From Amphimedon queenslandica (Eukaryota; Porifera; Demospongiae; Haplosclerida; Niphatidae), in assembly GCF_000090795.2 (NCBI RefSeq), contig NW_003546243.1, positions 912,481 to 935,010 of the forward strand: a stretch of DNA of 22,530 bases, in the 5' to 3' direction. The notes beneath the pieces are model-generated. The model ran no database searches. It was given only the letters and a program-made list of their open reading frames with translations, and was not told the DNA's origin. How positions within the stretch are numbered: position 1 is the first letter of the stretch; each line of letters starts with the position of its first letter. Positions 10,472-18,428 of this stretch are shown here, piece after piece. The translations under genes and the position numbers were made by a program.

Positions 10472-11220
10472 ATGATCAGTCAGAGATTGATGATGAGAGA
10501 TATTCATGTAGGCATAGCCTGTGTGCATTTATTTCTAGTTACTTTGTGTGTACTATCAACTGATGAGAAGAAACTGCTGCAAGGTACATGTACATGTGTC
10601 TTCTATTGCCATTGTTACCTTAATAATATATTTTACTTAATAATACAGATGATATTCATTATTTTACTAATTGGAGTTACTGCAGTAAGAATAGATGTAT
10701 CATTTGGATATTGATTCTTCTCATGCTAATAGAGAGCAACACCGACTACTACAAGCTTAACTATGCTTTTGTTGATCCTCCACTGCCTTATAAAAATGGT
10801 CAGCGTGTCAGCTATGTTGCAAACATTGACATTTGTGAGCTCAGCCTCCACCTCTGCCATGTGTAATTTTTTTTCTATAGATAAACAGGAAAACTGGCAC
10901 CTTGTACATATTTTTGCAGCAGTTGAAGAGTCTTTTGGGAACAAGACAATTAATGTGGCCATAATAGATGATAACTTTAATGCTTGTGACTTAGCTGTTG
11001 ACATTCTGCATCGACCTTGTCCCATACCTCCTGGAAATTACAATATATCTGGGACGTTTGACAGCTTTAATTTGTTTCCAGTGGTAAACTGAATAATTCA
11101 TGAAGGTGCATGTAAATCACTTATTATAAATAGGGGCAATATTTTGTCAAAACTGCTGTCTTTACAGAACAAGGAAAGAAAATTGTTTGTCTTACTGCCA
11201 ATTTTACTGTAATAAACTAG
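10472..11220 (+). CDS. Secreted ML-domain (MD-2-related lipid-recognition) protein
   Basis: Exons: 10472-10583, 10649-10684, 10733-10834, 10881-11083, 11134-11220. The introns are 65, 48, 46 and 50 nt, all GT-AG, and give 179 residues. A hydrophobic signal-peptide-like start is followed by FTNWSYC, then VDPPLPYKNGQRV, then NACDLAVDI, RPCPIPPGNYNISG and finally GQYFVKTAVFTEQGKKIVC. This is the order expected of ML domains: an early Cys, Pro-Pro with Gly, DLC-like, CPI..G.Y, a G.Y strand, and a last Cys near the end. ML proteins (NPC2, GM2A, MD-2 relatives) bind lipids outside the cell or in lysosomes. Met 7 or 8 could be the true start. A TATAAA lies at 10441. AATAAA at 11211-11216 overlaps the final codons. 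No copy of this gene is seen in unit 2. The exon model is inferred from phase and domain fit. Confidence 0.7.
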
Positions 11221-11415
11221 ATGTGTGTGTACATTAAAAGTGTATATTTGATACACTTTTCATTCAGAATTGTAGTGAACGTATATACTGTTTTCGTAGT
11301 TGATATGTTAGAAACATTGTTCATTCTAATGGGGAATTTTTTATTTTAAAAGATCTATACATGTGAAACATATTAGAGCTAGAGTATGATTTTATCATGC
11401 GTCACTTAACTATAG

Positions 11416-11541
11416 GGACAGTATATTGGCAAAGGTATTCTCTTTACAGACCAAGGAAAGGTTTGTATTAAGATAAAATTCAGCATTATACCATATTATT
11501 ATAGTCTAGACTGTATTTTAATGCACATTAGTAGTCCTTAA
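11416..11541 (+). CDS. Second, paralogous last exon of the ML gene
   Basis: After the acceptor ACTATAG, the phase-0 frame reads GQYIGKGILFTDQGKVCIK, clearly related to the first last exon (GQYFVKTAVFTEQGKKIVC), with the DNA around TCTTTACAG conserved. It extends to TAA at 11539-11541 with a longer, divergent tail. It could be an alternative 3'-terminal exon spliced from the donor at 11084, or a decaying exon duplicate. It ends about 15 nt before the BET1 duplication begins. Confidence 0.5.
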   Translation, partial: GQYIGKGILFTDQGKVCIKIKFSIIPYYYSLDCILMHISSP

Positions 11542-11555
11542 GATGCATATTAGAA

Positions 11556-12513
11556 TTTACACACAACAAAAGTCCATCAACAATTATATATTTATGGTAT
11601 AAAACATGCAGCAGTTTTTGTGATACAACATATTCGATTATAAATTTATTGTCATAATCATAGAAAAATTTAGCTTGCTTGGCACAAAGTGGGAGATAAA
11701 ATTAATATCAAAATGGACAGACAGTGAAAGCTAGTGTCTCCACTTAATAATGAAATATAATACAATGAATACAAAGACTATGAGGACTATCATATAACAC
11801 ATCCATCTATTGTGTCCACCTTGGGACAGGCCGTGTAGCCTCTTCATTGTCCCTGACAGGAGACCACCTGTTGTGTCAAAATCCTTACCCTAATAGAAAT
11901 AACAAAAAATCGTACTTAGAACTAAAAGCCATGCAGTGCTCCTTTAGCTACACTTGTTATTTTAAAAATTTTCTTACCATGTCATTGAGTAGTCTATTCT
12001 GACCTCTAACTTCATCGCCAATATCAATAGAGAGCTGAAAAATGAAGAGAGCATGTTAATAATGACATTAAAGGATGATTAATAATAATAATAATAATAG
12101 TATGAATATTGAATAATAATATTAAATAATGTCATTTTAAATGCAGTTCTCACTGATTTCAGTGCCGATACTTTATGCTTTAGTGAATCAACTAGTTGGT
12201 CATTCTCTTCTTCCAGCATCTCCTGAGCTTTAGACATTGACATATTGCTATTGACACCTTATTAAAGAGAATGAGCAATGATAAGTTAAGGTTTAATGAT
12301 CATAGGGTCTACCTGGTGTTGAATAATGTCCTTGCTGTTGATTGTATGGAGAAGAAGGATAAGCTCTCCTCATATCTTTCTCTAATAAGTATTACTATTG
12401 CAGTGTTTTGGAGCTCTCCTCTTCTGTCTTTTATCTTCTTGTTTTGTGTGACATGCCACGTATTGTATTGGTTGTTTTGAAATTTCGATTTCCTTTACTT
12501 TTACTCTATGGGC
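11556..12513. repeat. Segmental duplicate carrying BET1 (matches 17366-18307)
   Basis: Near-identical to 17366-18307 across exons, introns and 3' flank, with a few substitutions and short indels. Homology starts at TTTACACACAACAAAAG and stops at TATGGGC inside the BET1 upstream region. Introns are kept, so it is a DNA-level duplication, not a retrocopy. Confidence 0.95.
11731..12373 (-). CDS. BET1: BET1-like Qc-SNARE, duplicate copy (A)
   Basis: Exons in coding order: 12373-12313, 12257-12154, 12034-11978, 11889-11731 (126 residues). Splice sites and frame are fully intact. Compared with copy B (17541-18180) I find two amino-acid changes, Ala19 to Thr and Asp25 to Asn, plus three silent changes, none in the SNARE core or membrane anchor. 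Upstream homology to copy B ends 140 nt before the start codon. The GC box, most of the GGGCGTGG motif and the CACGTG box of copy B are therefore missing, and the 178-bp-type repeat follows instead. It is either an expressed second BET1 or a young copy without promoter. An AATAAA lies on the minus strand at 11645-11650. Its 3' end faces the ML gene. Confidence 0.85.
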
Positions 12514-12544
12514 TAACATAGTTTAACAGTTTTTAACATAATTT

Positions 12545-13150
12545 ACTCTACATAGTATAAGGGCATCAATGTGTATCAGAAAATGTACTAAAAATTTGGG
12601 GTGATTTCAGAGCCAATTTTTGGAAAAACCGTGGGCTATAGCCTTGGGTATTTTTTAAAAATTGGCTTGTTATGGTCATAACTCGAAAATTACTTGTCGG
12701 AAACAGCTCAAACTTTCTATATACCGTATACGTCCAAATTTTCGAGGGTTCAAAATTTCGTGTTTTTAATGAAATTTGCTCAAAAGTTAATATTCGTGTG
12801 AGCTAATTTTCGTGTTCTGGCCATGGTCTACATACAATAGAATGGCATTAGAGGTGGTTTAAATTTCGTGGATTTAAGGTGAGCACGAAAATAACGAAAT
12901 TTAATACACCTCGAAAATTAAGACGCGTACGGTAGCATAAGGGCATCAATGTGTATCAGAAAATGTAATGAAAGTTTGGAGTGATTTCGGAGCCAATTTT
13001 TGGAAAAAACCATGGGCTATAGCCTTTGCTATTTTTCAAAAATTGGCTCATTTTTTATAGTGGTCATAACTTTAAAATTATTTGTCCGAAACAGCTCAAA
13101 CTTTCTACATAGTCAATATGTATAAGGTGTAATTTTTATTTGGGGCCAAT
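12545..13150. repeat. 178-bp hairpin repeat array, unit-2 copy
   Basis: The counterpart of 6320-6775, interrupted by a 209-bp insertion at 12724-12932. It again stands directly upstream of the copied SOWAH terminal exons. Confidence 0.85.
12724..12932. mobile_element. 209-bp MITE with TA target duplication
   Basis: Terminal inverted repeats of about 22-24 bp: CCGTATACGTCCAAATTTTC at the left, and the complement of CCGTACGCGTCTTAATTTTC at the right. It is flanked by TA (12722-12723 and 12933-12934). The paralogous locus in unit 1 (6541-6552) has a single TA, i.e. the empty site. It has no coding capacity. TA duplication fits a Tc1/mariner-type non-autonomous element; the family call is inferred. 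Confidence 0.85.
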
Positions 13151-13270
13151 TTATTTAAAAGCATGGTTCATACATTTCTGAAGGCATTAATACATGTATG
13201 CGAAATGTCTATCAATAGCAGTCAATATATATACATGTAATTGATGTGTGACATTTTCTGTCTTTATAAG

Positions 13271-13671
13271 GTATGCTTAGAAGAGGACTTCCCAATAGAT
13301 TCCTACCTTCAGTAAATGGTAGTACATATACTGTACATGCACTGTATTGATATTTTCTGTTATTTTATAGCATCATTAGCTGTTCCTGGGACTATGCTGC
13401 ATCATGGAAGATTACCGTCAAAACAGTGGGGATCTGTTGGTCATCTTACTGAGAGAGACCCACATGATAAAAAGGTATTATTTTTATTTTGTTTAATTAT
13501 GATGAAAGATTGCATTAATTATTTTTTATTTATGTTTTATTGTCTCATTCTTTTTTGTAGAACAAGTCAGGAAGGCTAAATGGCTCACCTAGTGCAGTAC
13601 GAAAAGGAATCAGTTTTCGTAGAAAGAACAAATACGACATGAAGAGAAAAGATAAAGGGAAGAGAGTGTAA
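13271..13671 (+). pseudogene. Duplicate of the last three SOWAH exons
   Basis: Exons 13271-13318, 13371-13474 and 13561-13671 correspond to 6884-6931, 6984-7087 and 7178-7288, with splice sites and stop preserved. I count five coding differences: four silent and one Val to Met. No ankyrin exons precede it apart from the broken fragment at 10120. It is therefore either a gene fragment or an alternative 3' terminal exon set reachable from the SOWAH donor at 6140. Minus-strand BET1 copy A lies between. Confidence 0.7.
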
Positions 13672-13990
13672 GTGCATGTACACTAGGTACAAGAATGTAT
13701 ACTACTTCATTTTCTTTTTTAGTTCAACTGTTTCAGAACATTATGATCTTTACTCAGACCATTAACAATCACCTCTTTTCTGTCTTCTATATTCTTTGTC
13801 TTTTCTTCCAACTGCTACAGTTTTTCTCCTTTTGTGTGTTTGTACATGTGTATGTGAAGTATGGTTCAGTGTCTGTGTTTCATTATTTTTGTAGCAGACA
13901 GATCATTATATTATCTATTATGTGATTCTCACTCTCCTCTCTCTCTCTCTCTTTTACAGTGATAAATTTTTATTAACAGTTTATATCACA

Positions 13991-14036
<46 letters not shown>

Positions 14037-14059
14037 GTTATTGTTATTATTAAATCAAA
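13672..14059. other. SOWAH-copy 3' flank with (ATT)n
   Basis: Near-copy of 7289-7690: the same flank, one 35-bp-type unit near 13965-13992, and an ATT microsatellite at 13993-14040. Confidence 0.8.
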
Positions 14060-14689
14060 ATGTGATCAAACTAGCCACAGCCTTCCGTACACCATGCGTA
14101 CACTTATTCTAAAGCACAGACTATTGTCTTTAAGATATTGATTATTATTAATTTGATCGTGCTTCAGCTCTTTGTGTGATACGAATTTCGATCCAATACT
14201 TTCCTTAACTCTTTGCTTAATAAGCTTGTTTAGAGCAATTTTATTCTCTCTTCTAGTTGCTCCTTTGTTAAATTTTGGTATGTAATTACTGATATTTCAT
14301 TGTGCCTCTCTTGTTCTTGTCAACAAGAACAAGAAGGAAGATGAGTATACTTAATAGTAGATGATACTCATCTTACTATTAAAATGAGTATCGATTGATG
14401 TACCAATTTAATTGATGGAACCCTGCCAATTACATCCCTCTTTACTGTTGGTACAGTAAACCTCAAGACTCAAGATTTGACAATTGAGCCTTTCATCATT
14501 GAAGGATCTGAACTTTTTTGACCGTAAAGGGGGGCAGTTTGGTTTCAATTCCTTTATACACGTATCACAGAAAATATTGTGACAGCAGTCAACTTGTTGT
14601 GGATCACACAAAACTAATGTGCAGAGGCCACATTTGAATTGATCCAGATGTTCATGCACAAAGTTATATTTGTATCCACCCTGAGCCAT
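14060..14689 (-). pseudogene. TRAF-like pseudogene, internally deleted
   Basis: The start codon is at 14689. An open frame of 93 residues covers the N-terminus, RING and the first zinc-finger residues, then stops (TAA) where the intact gene has a Glu codon after GTIN. The RING keeps CGLC, CCH and CDTC but has CPPL instead of CPLC, so the last ligand is lost. The remaining sequence to 14060 is MATH-like and joined after a large deletion that removes most zinc fingers. A 24-bp inverted repeat (CTTGTTCTTGT, CA, ACAAGAACAAG) sits at about 14310-14333, at the deletion junction. Confidence 0.8.
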
Positions 14690-14694
14690 ATGAA

Positions 14695-14800
14695 TTATGG
14701 ATCAATTTTTATTAACAGTTTAAAAATCACAATGCGATCAATTTTTATTAACAGTTTCAAAATCAAATGTGATCAACACGTTTATTAAGTTTAAAAATCA
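14695..14800. repeat. 35-bp tandem repeat, about 3 units
   Basis: The same unit as at 9225-9490, in the same position between two TRAF copies. A minus-strand AATAAA (14781-14786) inside it, 20 nt after the intact TRAF stop, could serve as its poly(A) signal. Confidence 0.75.
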
Positions 14801-14805
14801 AAGTG

Positions 14806-16023
14806 TCAACAAAGTAGCCATGGCCTCATTCGTGCAACCTCTATACTTATTCGAAAGTAAAGCGTATCGTCTTTAAGATATTGATGATTAGTAATTGCAT
14901 TATACTTCAGTTCTTCGTGCGATACAAATGTGTCGATACCATATCTGTTAGTGCTTGTACCTTTCTTTACTCTTTGCCTGTATTTCTCTGGAAGTGTGTC
15001 ATCAAATGATATGGTGCATTTCTTATGATTCTTATCCTCCAGTCGATTCAGTAGTTCTATAGTAACTTCTCCTTCAAATGGCCACTCCAATATATCATCA
15101 TATTCTCCTGCTACGAAACATAAGAAACAAGAGACGTGAGTACCTTTACCTGCACCCTTCCCATTAGGAAAAACTAATAAAGACATCTTGTACTTGAACG
15201 AGGGTGATGTGTAGAAGCCAGGACTCTGCCATGTTTCAATGTTTCCAAATTGGTTTACTTTAAACACCTCCGAATTTCTTCCAAAAGATTTTATTCTCTC
15301 TTCTAGTTGCTTCTTTGTTAAATGTTGGTGTGTAAGTATTGACATTTCATTGTGTTTCTCTTGTTCTTGTCTCTTTATTTTCTTATTACATCCAACAGTA
15401 TTGTATTCACATGGTACAAAAGCTTTAGGGCAGGTCTTATTGTGTGAAACCACTGAATTTCGTGGTATCTTCTCATTGCAACCTTCATTACTGCATTGGA
15501 CTGGGAGGTCAGGACACTCGTCAAGATGACTGCTACTTGTTATCAGTTGATATCGACCTATCCGGTTGCAATACTTACAGTTAACCAATCGTTTGGTACA
15601 GTCGTCTGCCAGGTGCGTCTCCAGTGCACTTCTCCTAATCTCCTCTCCACACTCCTCAGTGCAAGGTACCAGTTGATAGGGGCAATTGTTCAGATGAATA
15701 CCTATTGAGGTACCAGTTTCGTTGATGGTTCCCTGCCAATCACAACCCTCCTCGCGGTTACTGCAGTAAACTTCAAGGCCGATGACTTTACGATTGATCC
15801 TTCCATCGTTGAAGGAGGCGAACTTTTTCTGACCACAAAGAGGGCATTTGGGTTTCGATGGCCTTGTTGATCGACGAAGTTTCTTTAAACAATTATCACA
15901 AAAGATATTGTGGCAGCAGTCTGTTTGTTGTGGATCACGCGCAACTAATGTGCAGAGGCCACATCTGAATTCCTCAGGAAGATGTTCATCAACAAAACTG
16001 TAATCGTAGCCGCCCTCAGCCAT
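14806..16023 (-). CDS. TRAF-like protein: RING, TRAF zinc fingers, MATH; single exon
   Basis: An intact 405-residue frame; I chose the start at 16023 because it matches the starts of the other copies (MAEGGYDYSF, MAQGGYKYNF). The RING has all eight ligands: C21, C24, C36, H38, C42, C45, C60, C63. Cys/His-rich TRAF-type zinc fingers follow at about residues 80-230, for example NCPYQLVPCTEECGEEI and KTCPKAFVPCEYNTVGC. There is a short helical linker, then a MATH/TRAF-C domain at about 255-400 (FKVNQFGNIETWQSPGF, GEYDDILEWPF). TRAF proteins link receptors to NF-kB/JNK signalling and many are E3 ligases. The lack of introns and the neighbouring copies suggest a retro-origin followed by tandem duplication. 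The cell role is inferred from the family. Confidence 0.93.
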   Translation of the reverse strand: MAEGGYDYSFVDEHLPEEFRCGLCTLVARDPQQTDCCHNIFCDNCLKKLRRSTRPSKPKCPLCGQKKFASFNDGRINRKVIGLEVYCSNREEGCDWQGTINETGTSIGIHLNNCPYQLVPCTEECGEEIRRSALETHLADDCTKRLVNCKYCNRIGRYQLITSSSHLDECPDLPVQCSNEGCNEKIPRNSVVSHNKTCPKAFVPCEYNTVGCNKKIKRQEQEKHNEMSILTHQHLTKKQLEERIKSFGRNSEVFKVNQFGNIETWQSPGFYTSPSFKYKMSLLVFPNGKGAGKGTHVSCFLCFVAGEYDDILEWPFEGEVTIELLNRLEDKNHKKCTISFDDTLPEKYRQRVKKGTSTNRYGIDTFVSHEELKYNAITNHQYLKDDTLYFRISIEVARMRPWLLC

Positions 16024-16037
16024 TTTTAATTTACCTG

Positions 16038-16072
16038 CACGTGTATCTGTACCGTTCACGTGGATGCACGTG
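16038..16072. promoter_or_regulatory. Three CACGTG boxes upstream of TRAF
   Basis: CACGTG at 16038-16043, 16057-16062 and 16067-16072, between 15 and 49 nt upstream of the start codon. The cluster parallels the two boxes before TRAF copy 1 and is GC-richer than its surroundings. Its role as a promoter element or 5' UTR feature is inferred. Confidence 0.5.
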
Positions 16073-16146
16073 CCCAATTGGCCACGCCTAGCGCCTGTAC
16101 CGTATACCGTATATATCTGCACCAGCTCATAGATATAAAGATATTA

Positions 16147-16510
16147 AGCCCAACATACACGGGGCAACATGTTGAATGCAACATCAAGCAACATGTTGTA
16201 TTCAACATGTTGCACACTGTTGAACAAAAGGGGAAACATGTTGCTTGCTATTTTTATAATAATAATTATTATTATGAATAAAAGGCTGAAGTTATTATTG
16301 CATTCCTTATGTGCTGCCTAGTTAGTCTACCTTTGATGTTTTGAAGCAACATGTTGCTTGAAGTTGAAATTTTTCAACTTGAAGCAACATGTTGCTTGGA
16401 TGTTGTGTGCAACAAATTTGCTATCATACACGAGGCAACATGTTGAATACAACATGTTGCTTCAATGTTGCATTCAACATATATGCATGTTGCCCCGTGT
16501 ATGTTGGGCT
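16147..16510. mobile_element. Harbinger-like MITE (364 bp) with TTA target duplication
   Basis: Left end AGCCCAACATACACGGGGCA, right end its complement TGCCCCGTGTATGTTGGGCT. Inverted homology extends about 60 bp inward apart from a short insert. TTA flanks both sides (16144-16146, 16511-16513); 3-bp TTA/TAA duplications are typical of PIF/Harbinger. The interior repeats the palindrome CAACATGTTG and holds a second hairpin at about 16344-16400. No transposase is encoded. Confidence 0.88.
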
Positions 16511-16513
16511 TTA

Positions 16514-17160
16514 GAGTACAGGATTACAGGAACCATATACTCCTGTACTATAATATCTATGACCAGCTCAATCGAATCGAGCCACACCTTGAAGGCAAGG
16601 TACCTCCTGGGTCTATACTGTACTAAAGTAGCGTTTAGACAGCTTAATATTTAAGTAAGTTGAGGCTCTAAGTGTTACAAAACAATTATTGCATGCATTG
16701 TTTGAGTAGAACTTTATATACACAGGCTGACACTGGACCTTTTTATTTCAACACATTATTGCATATGTACTAATACATAATGCTGGTGTTTGTAATTGTT
16801 ATTTTTCTGCTATTGAAAGTTAATAGTAACCAACTACTAAGCATAGATATTAGATATTTTCATTTACTCTATTATCTATGTACTAAGCGTGTAGTCTTAC
16901 CCCACCCCTTGCCAAAATTAATTTTGAAATAATAATTACTAGACAAATCTAAAACAATAAGGGGTGAGCATAAGCAAGCAAAGCAATGTACATACAATAG
17001 ATATTATCTAGACAGACTAACAATACTCATGCATGGCTCAGAACTTGATGGATACAAATTTCTTGATCTACCTTTAAAATCACTGCAGTAATCTTAGATG
17101 CTTATAGCATTTAGCAAGCATTAAAGGTAGCTAGAAGGCAGCCACTACACAAATTATATA
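16514..17160. other. Intergenic, nothing recognised
   Basis: AT-rich sequence with no supported exon, RNA gene or repeat that I can identify. It lies between the MITE and the inverted 178-bp-type repeat. Confidence 0.5.
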
Positions 17161-17164
17161 GTTA

Positions 17165-17365
17165 GGTAGGCAAATTTTTGAAGTTGTGGCCATTTTTAAA
17201 ATGTTCCAATTTTTGAAAAAATCCCTGTACTATAGCCCATCATTTTTCCCCAAAAAATGGGCTGCCTATTTTTATTACAATTTCTGATGCATATTGATGT
17301 CCTCTAATTATGCTGTGTAGAAAGTTTGAGCCAATTCCAACTACATTTTTTCAAGTTATGGCCAT
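17165..17365. repeat. Inverted copy of the 178-bp repeat family
   Basis: Contains CTGTACTATAGCCCAT, GCATATTGATGTCCTCT, TGTAGAAAGTTTGAGC and TTCAAGTTATGGCC, which are reverse complements of intron-repeat motifs near 6500-6730. It abuts the start of the BET1 duplicate segment at 17366. Confidence 0.7.
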
Positions 17366-17540
17366 TTTACACACAACAAAAGTCCATCAACAATTATATA
17401 TTTATGGTATAAAACATGCAGCAGTTTTTGTGATACAACATATTTGATTGTAAATTTATTGTCATAATCATAGAAAAATTTAGCTTGCTTGGCACAAAGT
17501 GGGAGATAAAATTAATATCAAAATGGACAGACAGTGAAAG

Positions 17541-18180
17541 CTAGTGTCTCCACTTTATAATGAAATATAATACAATGAATACAAAGACTATGAGGACTAT
17601 CATATAACACATCCATCTATTGTGTCCACCTTGGGACAGGCCGTGTAGCCTCTTCATTGTCCCTGACAGGAGACCACCCGTTGTATCAAAATCCTTACCC
17701 TAATAGAAATAACAAAAAATCGTACTTAGAACTAAGAGCCATGCAGTGCTCCTTTAGCTACACTTGTTATTTTAAAAATTTTCTTACCATGTCATTGAGT
17801 AGTCTATTCTGACCTCTAACTTCATCGCCAATATCAATAGAGAGCTGAAAAATGAAGAGAGCATGTTAATAATGACATTAAAAGATGATTAATAATAATA
17901 ATAATAGTATGAATATTGAATAATAATATTAAATAATGTCATTTTAAATGCAGTTCTCACTGATTTCAGTGCCGATACTTTATGCTTTAGTGAATCAACT
18001 AGTTGGTCATTCTCTTCTTCCAGCATCTCCTGAGCTTTAGACATTGACATATCGCTATTGACACCTTATTAAAGAGAATGAACAATGATAAGTTAAGGTT
18101 TAATGATCATAGGGTCTACCTGGTGCTGAATAATGTCCTTGCTGTTGATTGTATGGAGAAGAAGGATAAGCTCTCCTCAT
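17541..18180 (-). CDS. BET1: BET1-like Qc-SNARE (copy B, parental)
   Basis: Exons in coding order: 18180-18120, 18064-17961, 17844-17788, 17699-17541, giving 126 residues (human BET1 is of similar length). It starts MRRAYPSSPYN; the MRRA start is shared with vertebrate BET1. The SNARE motif spans about residues 29-95, with the zero-layer Gln at 67 in EVRGQNRLL. A C-terminal anchor at about 103-122 (WMCYMIVLIVFVF) ends with a short basic tail. BET1 is the Qc-SNARE of the ER-to-Golgi fusion complex on the Golgi face. It lies head-to-head with NUP62, 248 nt apart. A minus-strand AATAAA is at 17455-17460. This copy keeps the full upstream region and is likely the ancestral one. Confidence 0.93.
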
Positions 18181-18428
18181 ATCTTTCTCTATTACTATTG
18201 CAGTGTTTTGGAGCTCTCCTCTTCTGTCTTTTATCTTCTTGTTTTGTGTGACATGCCACGTATTGTATTGGTTGTTTTGAAATTTCCTTTACTTTTACTT
18301 TATGGGCGTGGTTCCTCTAAATTAGAGTCATTTTCTCCGCCCACTTCACGTGTTGCTGACTTGCTGTAGAACTCAGTTTTCCAGAGGTTTTTCGATCTTT
18401 CACTTTTGAACCACTTTAGAATTTAGCT
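18181..18428. promoter_or_regulatory. Bidirectional promoter region of BET1 and NUP62
   Basis: The 248 nt between the two start codons hold GGGCGTGG (18304-18311), CCGCCC (18337-18342) and CACGTG (18347-18352), but I see no TATA box at a clear position. Such GC and E-box content fits a housekeeping divergent promoter. Part of the region must also be 5' UTR of both genes. Confidence 0.6.

Noticed and set aside
10726..11025. Minus-strand frame opposite the ML gene
   Set aside because: A shadow of the ML exons; no domain, and the plus strand explains the sequence with four phase-consistent introns.
10763..11092. Unspliced 109-residue plus-strand frame
   Set aside because: It contains the correct exon 10881-11083, but the part before it is out of frame with the ML model and has no domain sense; splicing at 10835/10880 is better.
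11556..12513. BET1 copy A as a processed retrocopy
   Set aside because: All three introns, the 3' flank and upstream DNA are retained, so it arose by DNA duplication.
15239..15708. Plus-strand frames inside the TRAF gene
   Set aside because: Antisense shadows of an intact 405-residue TRAF protein.
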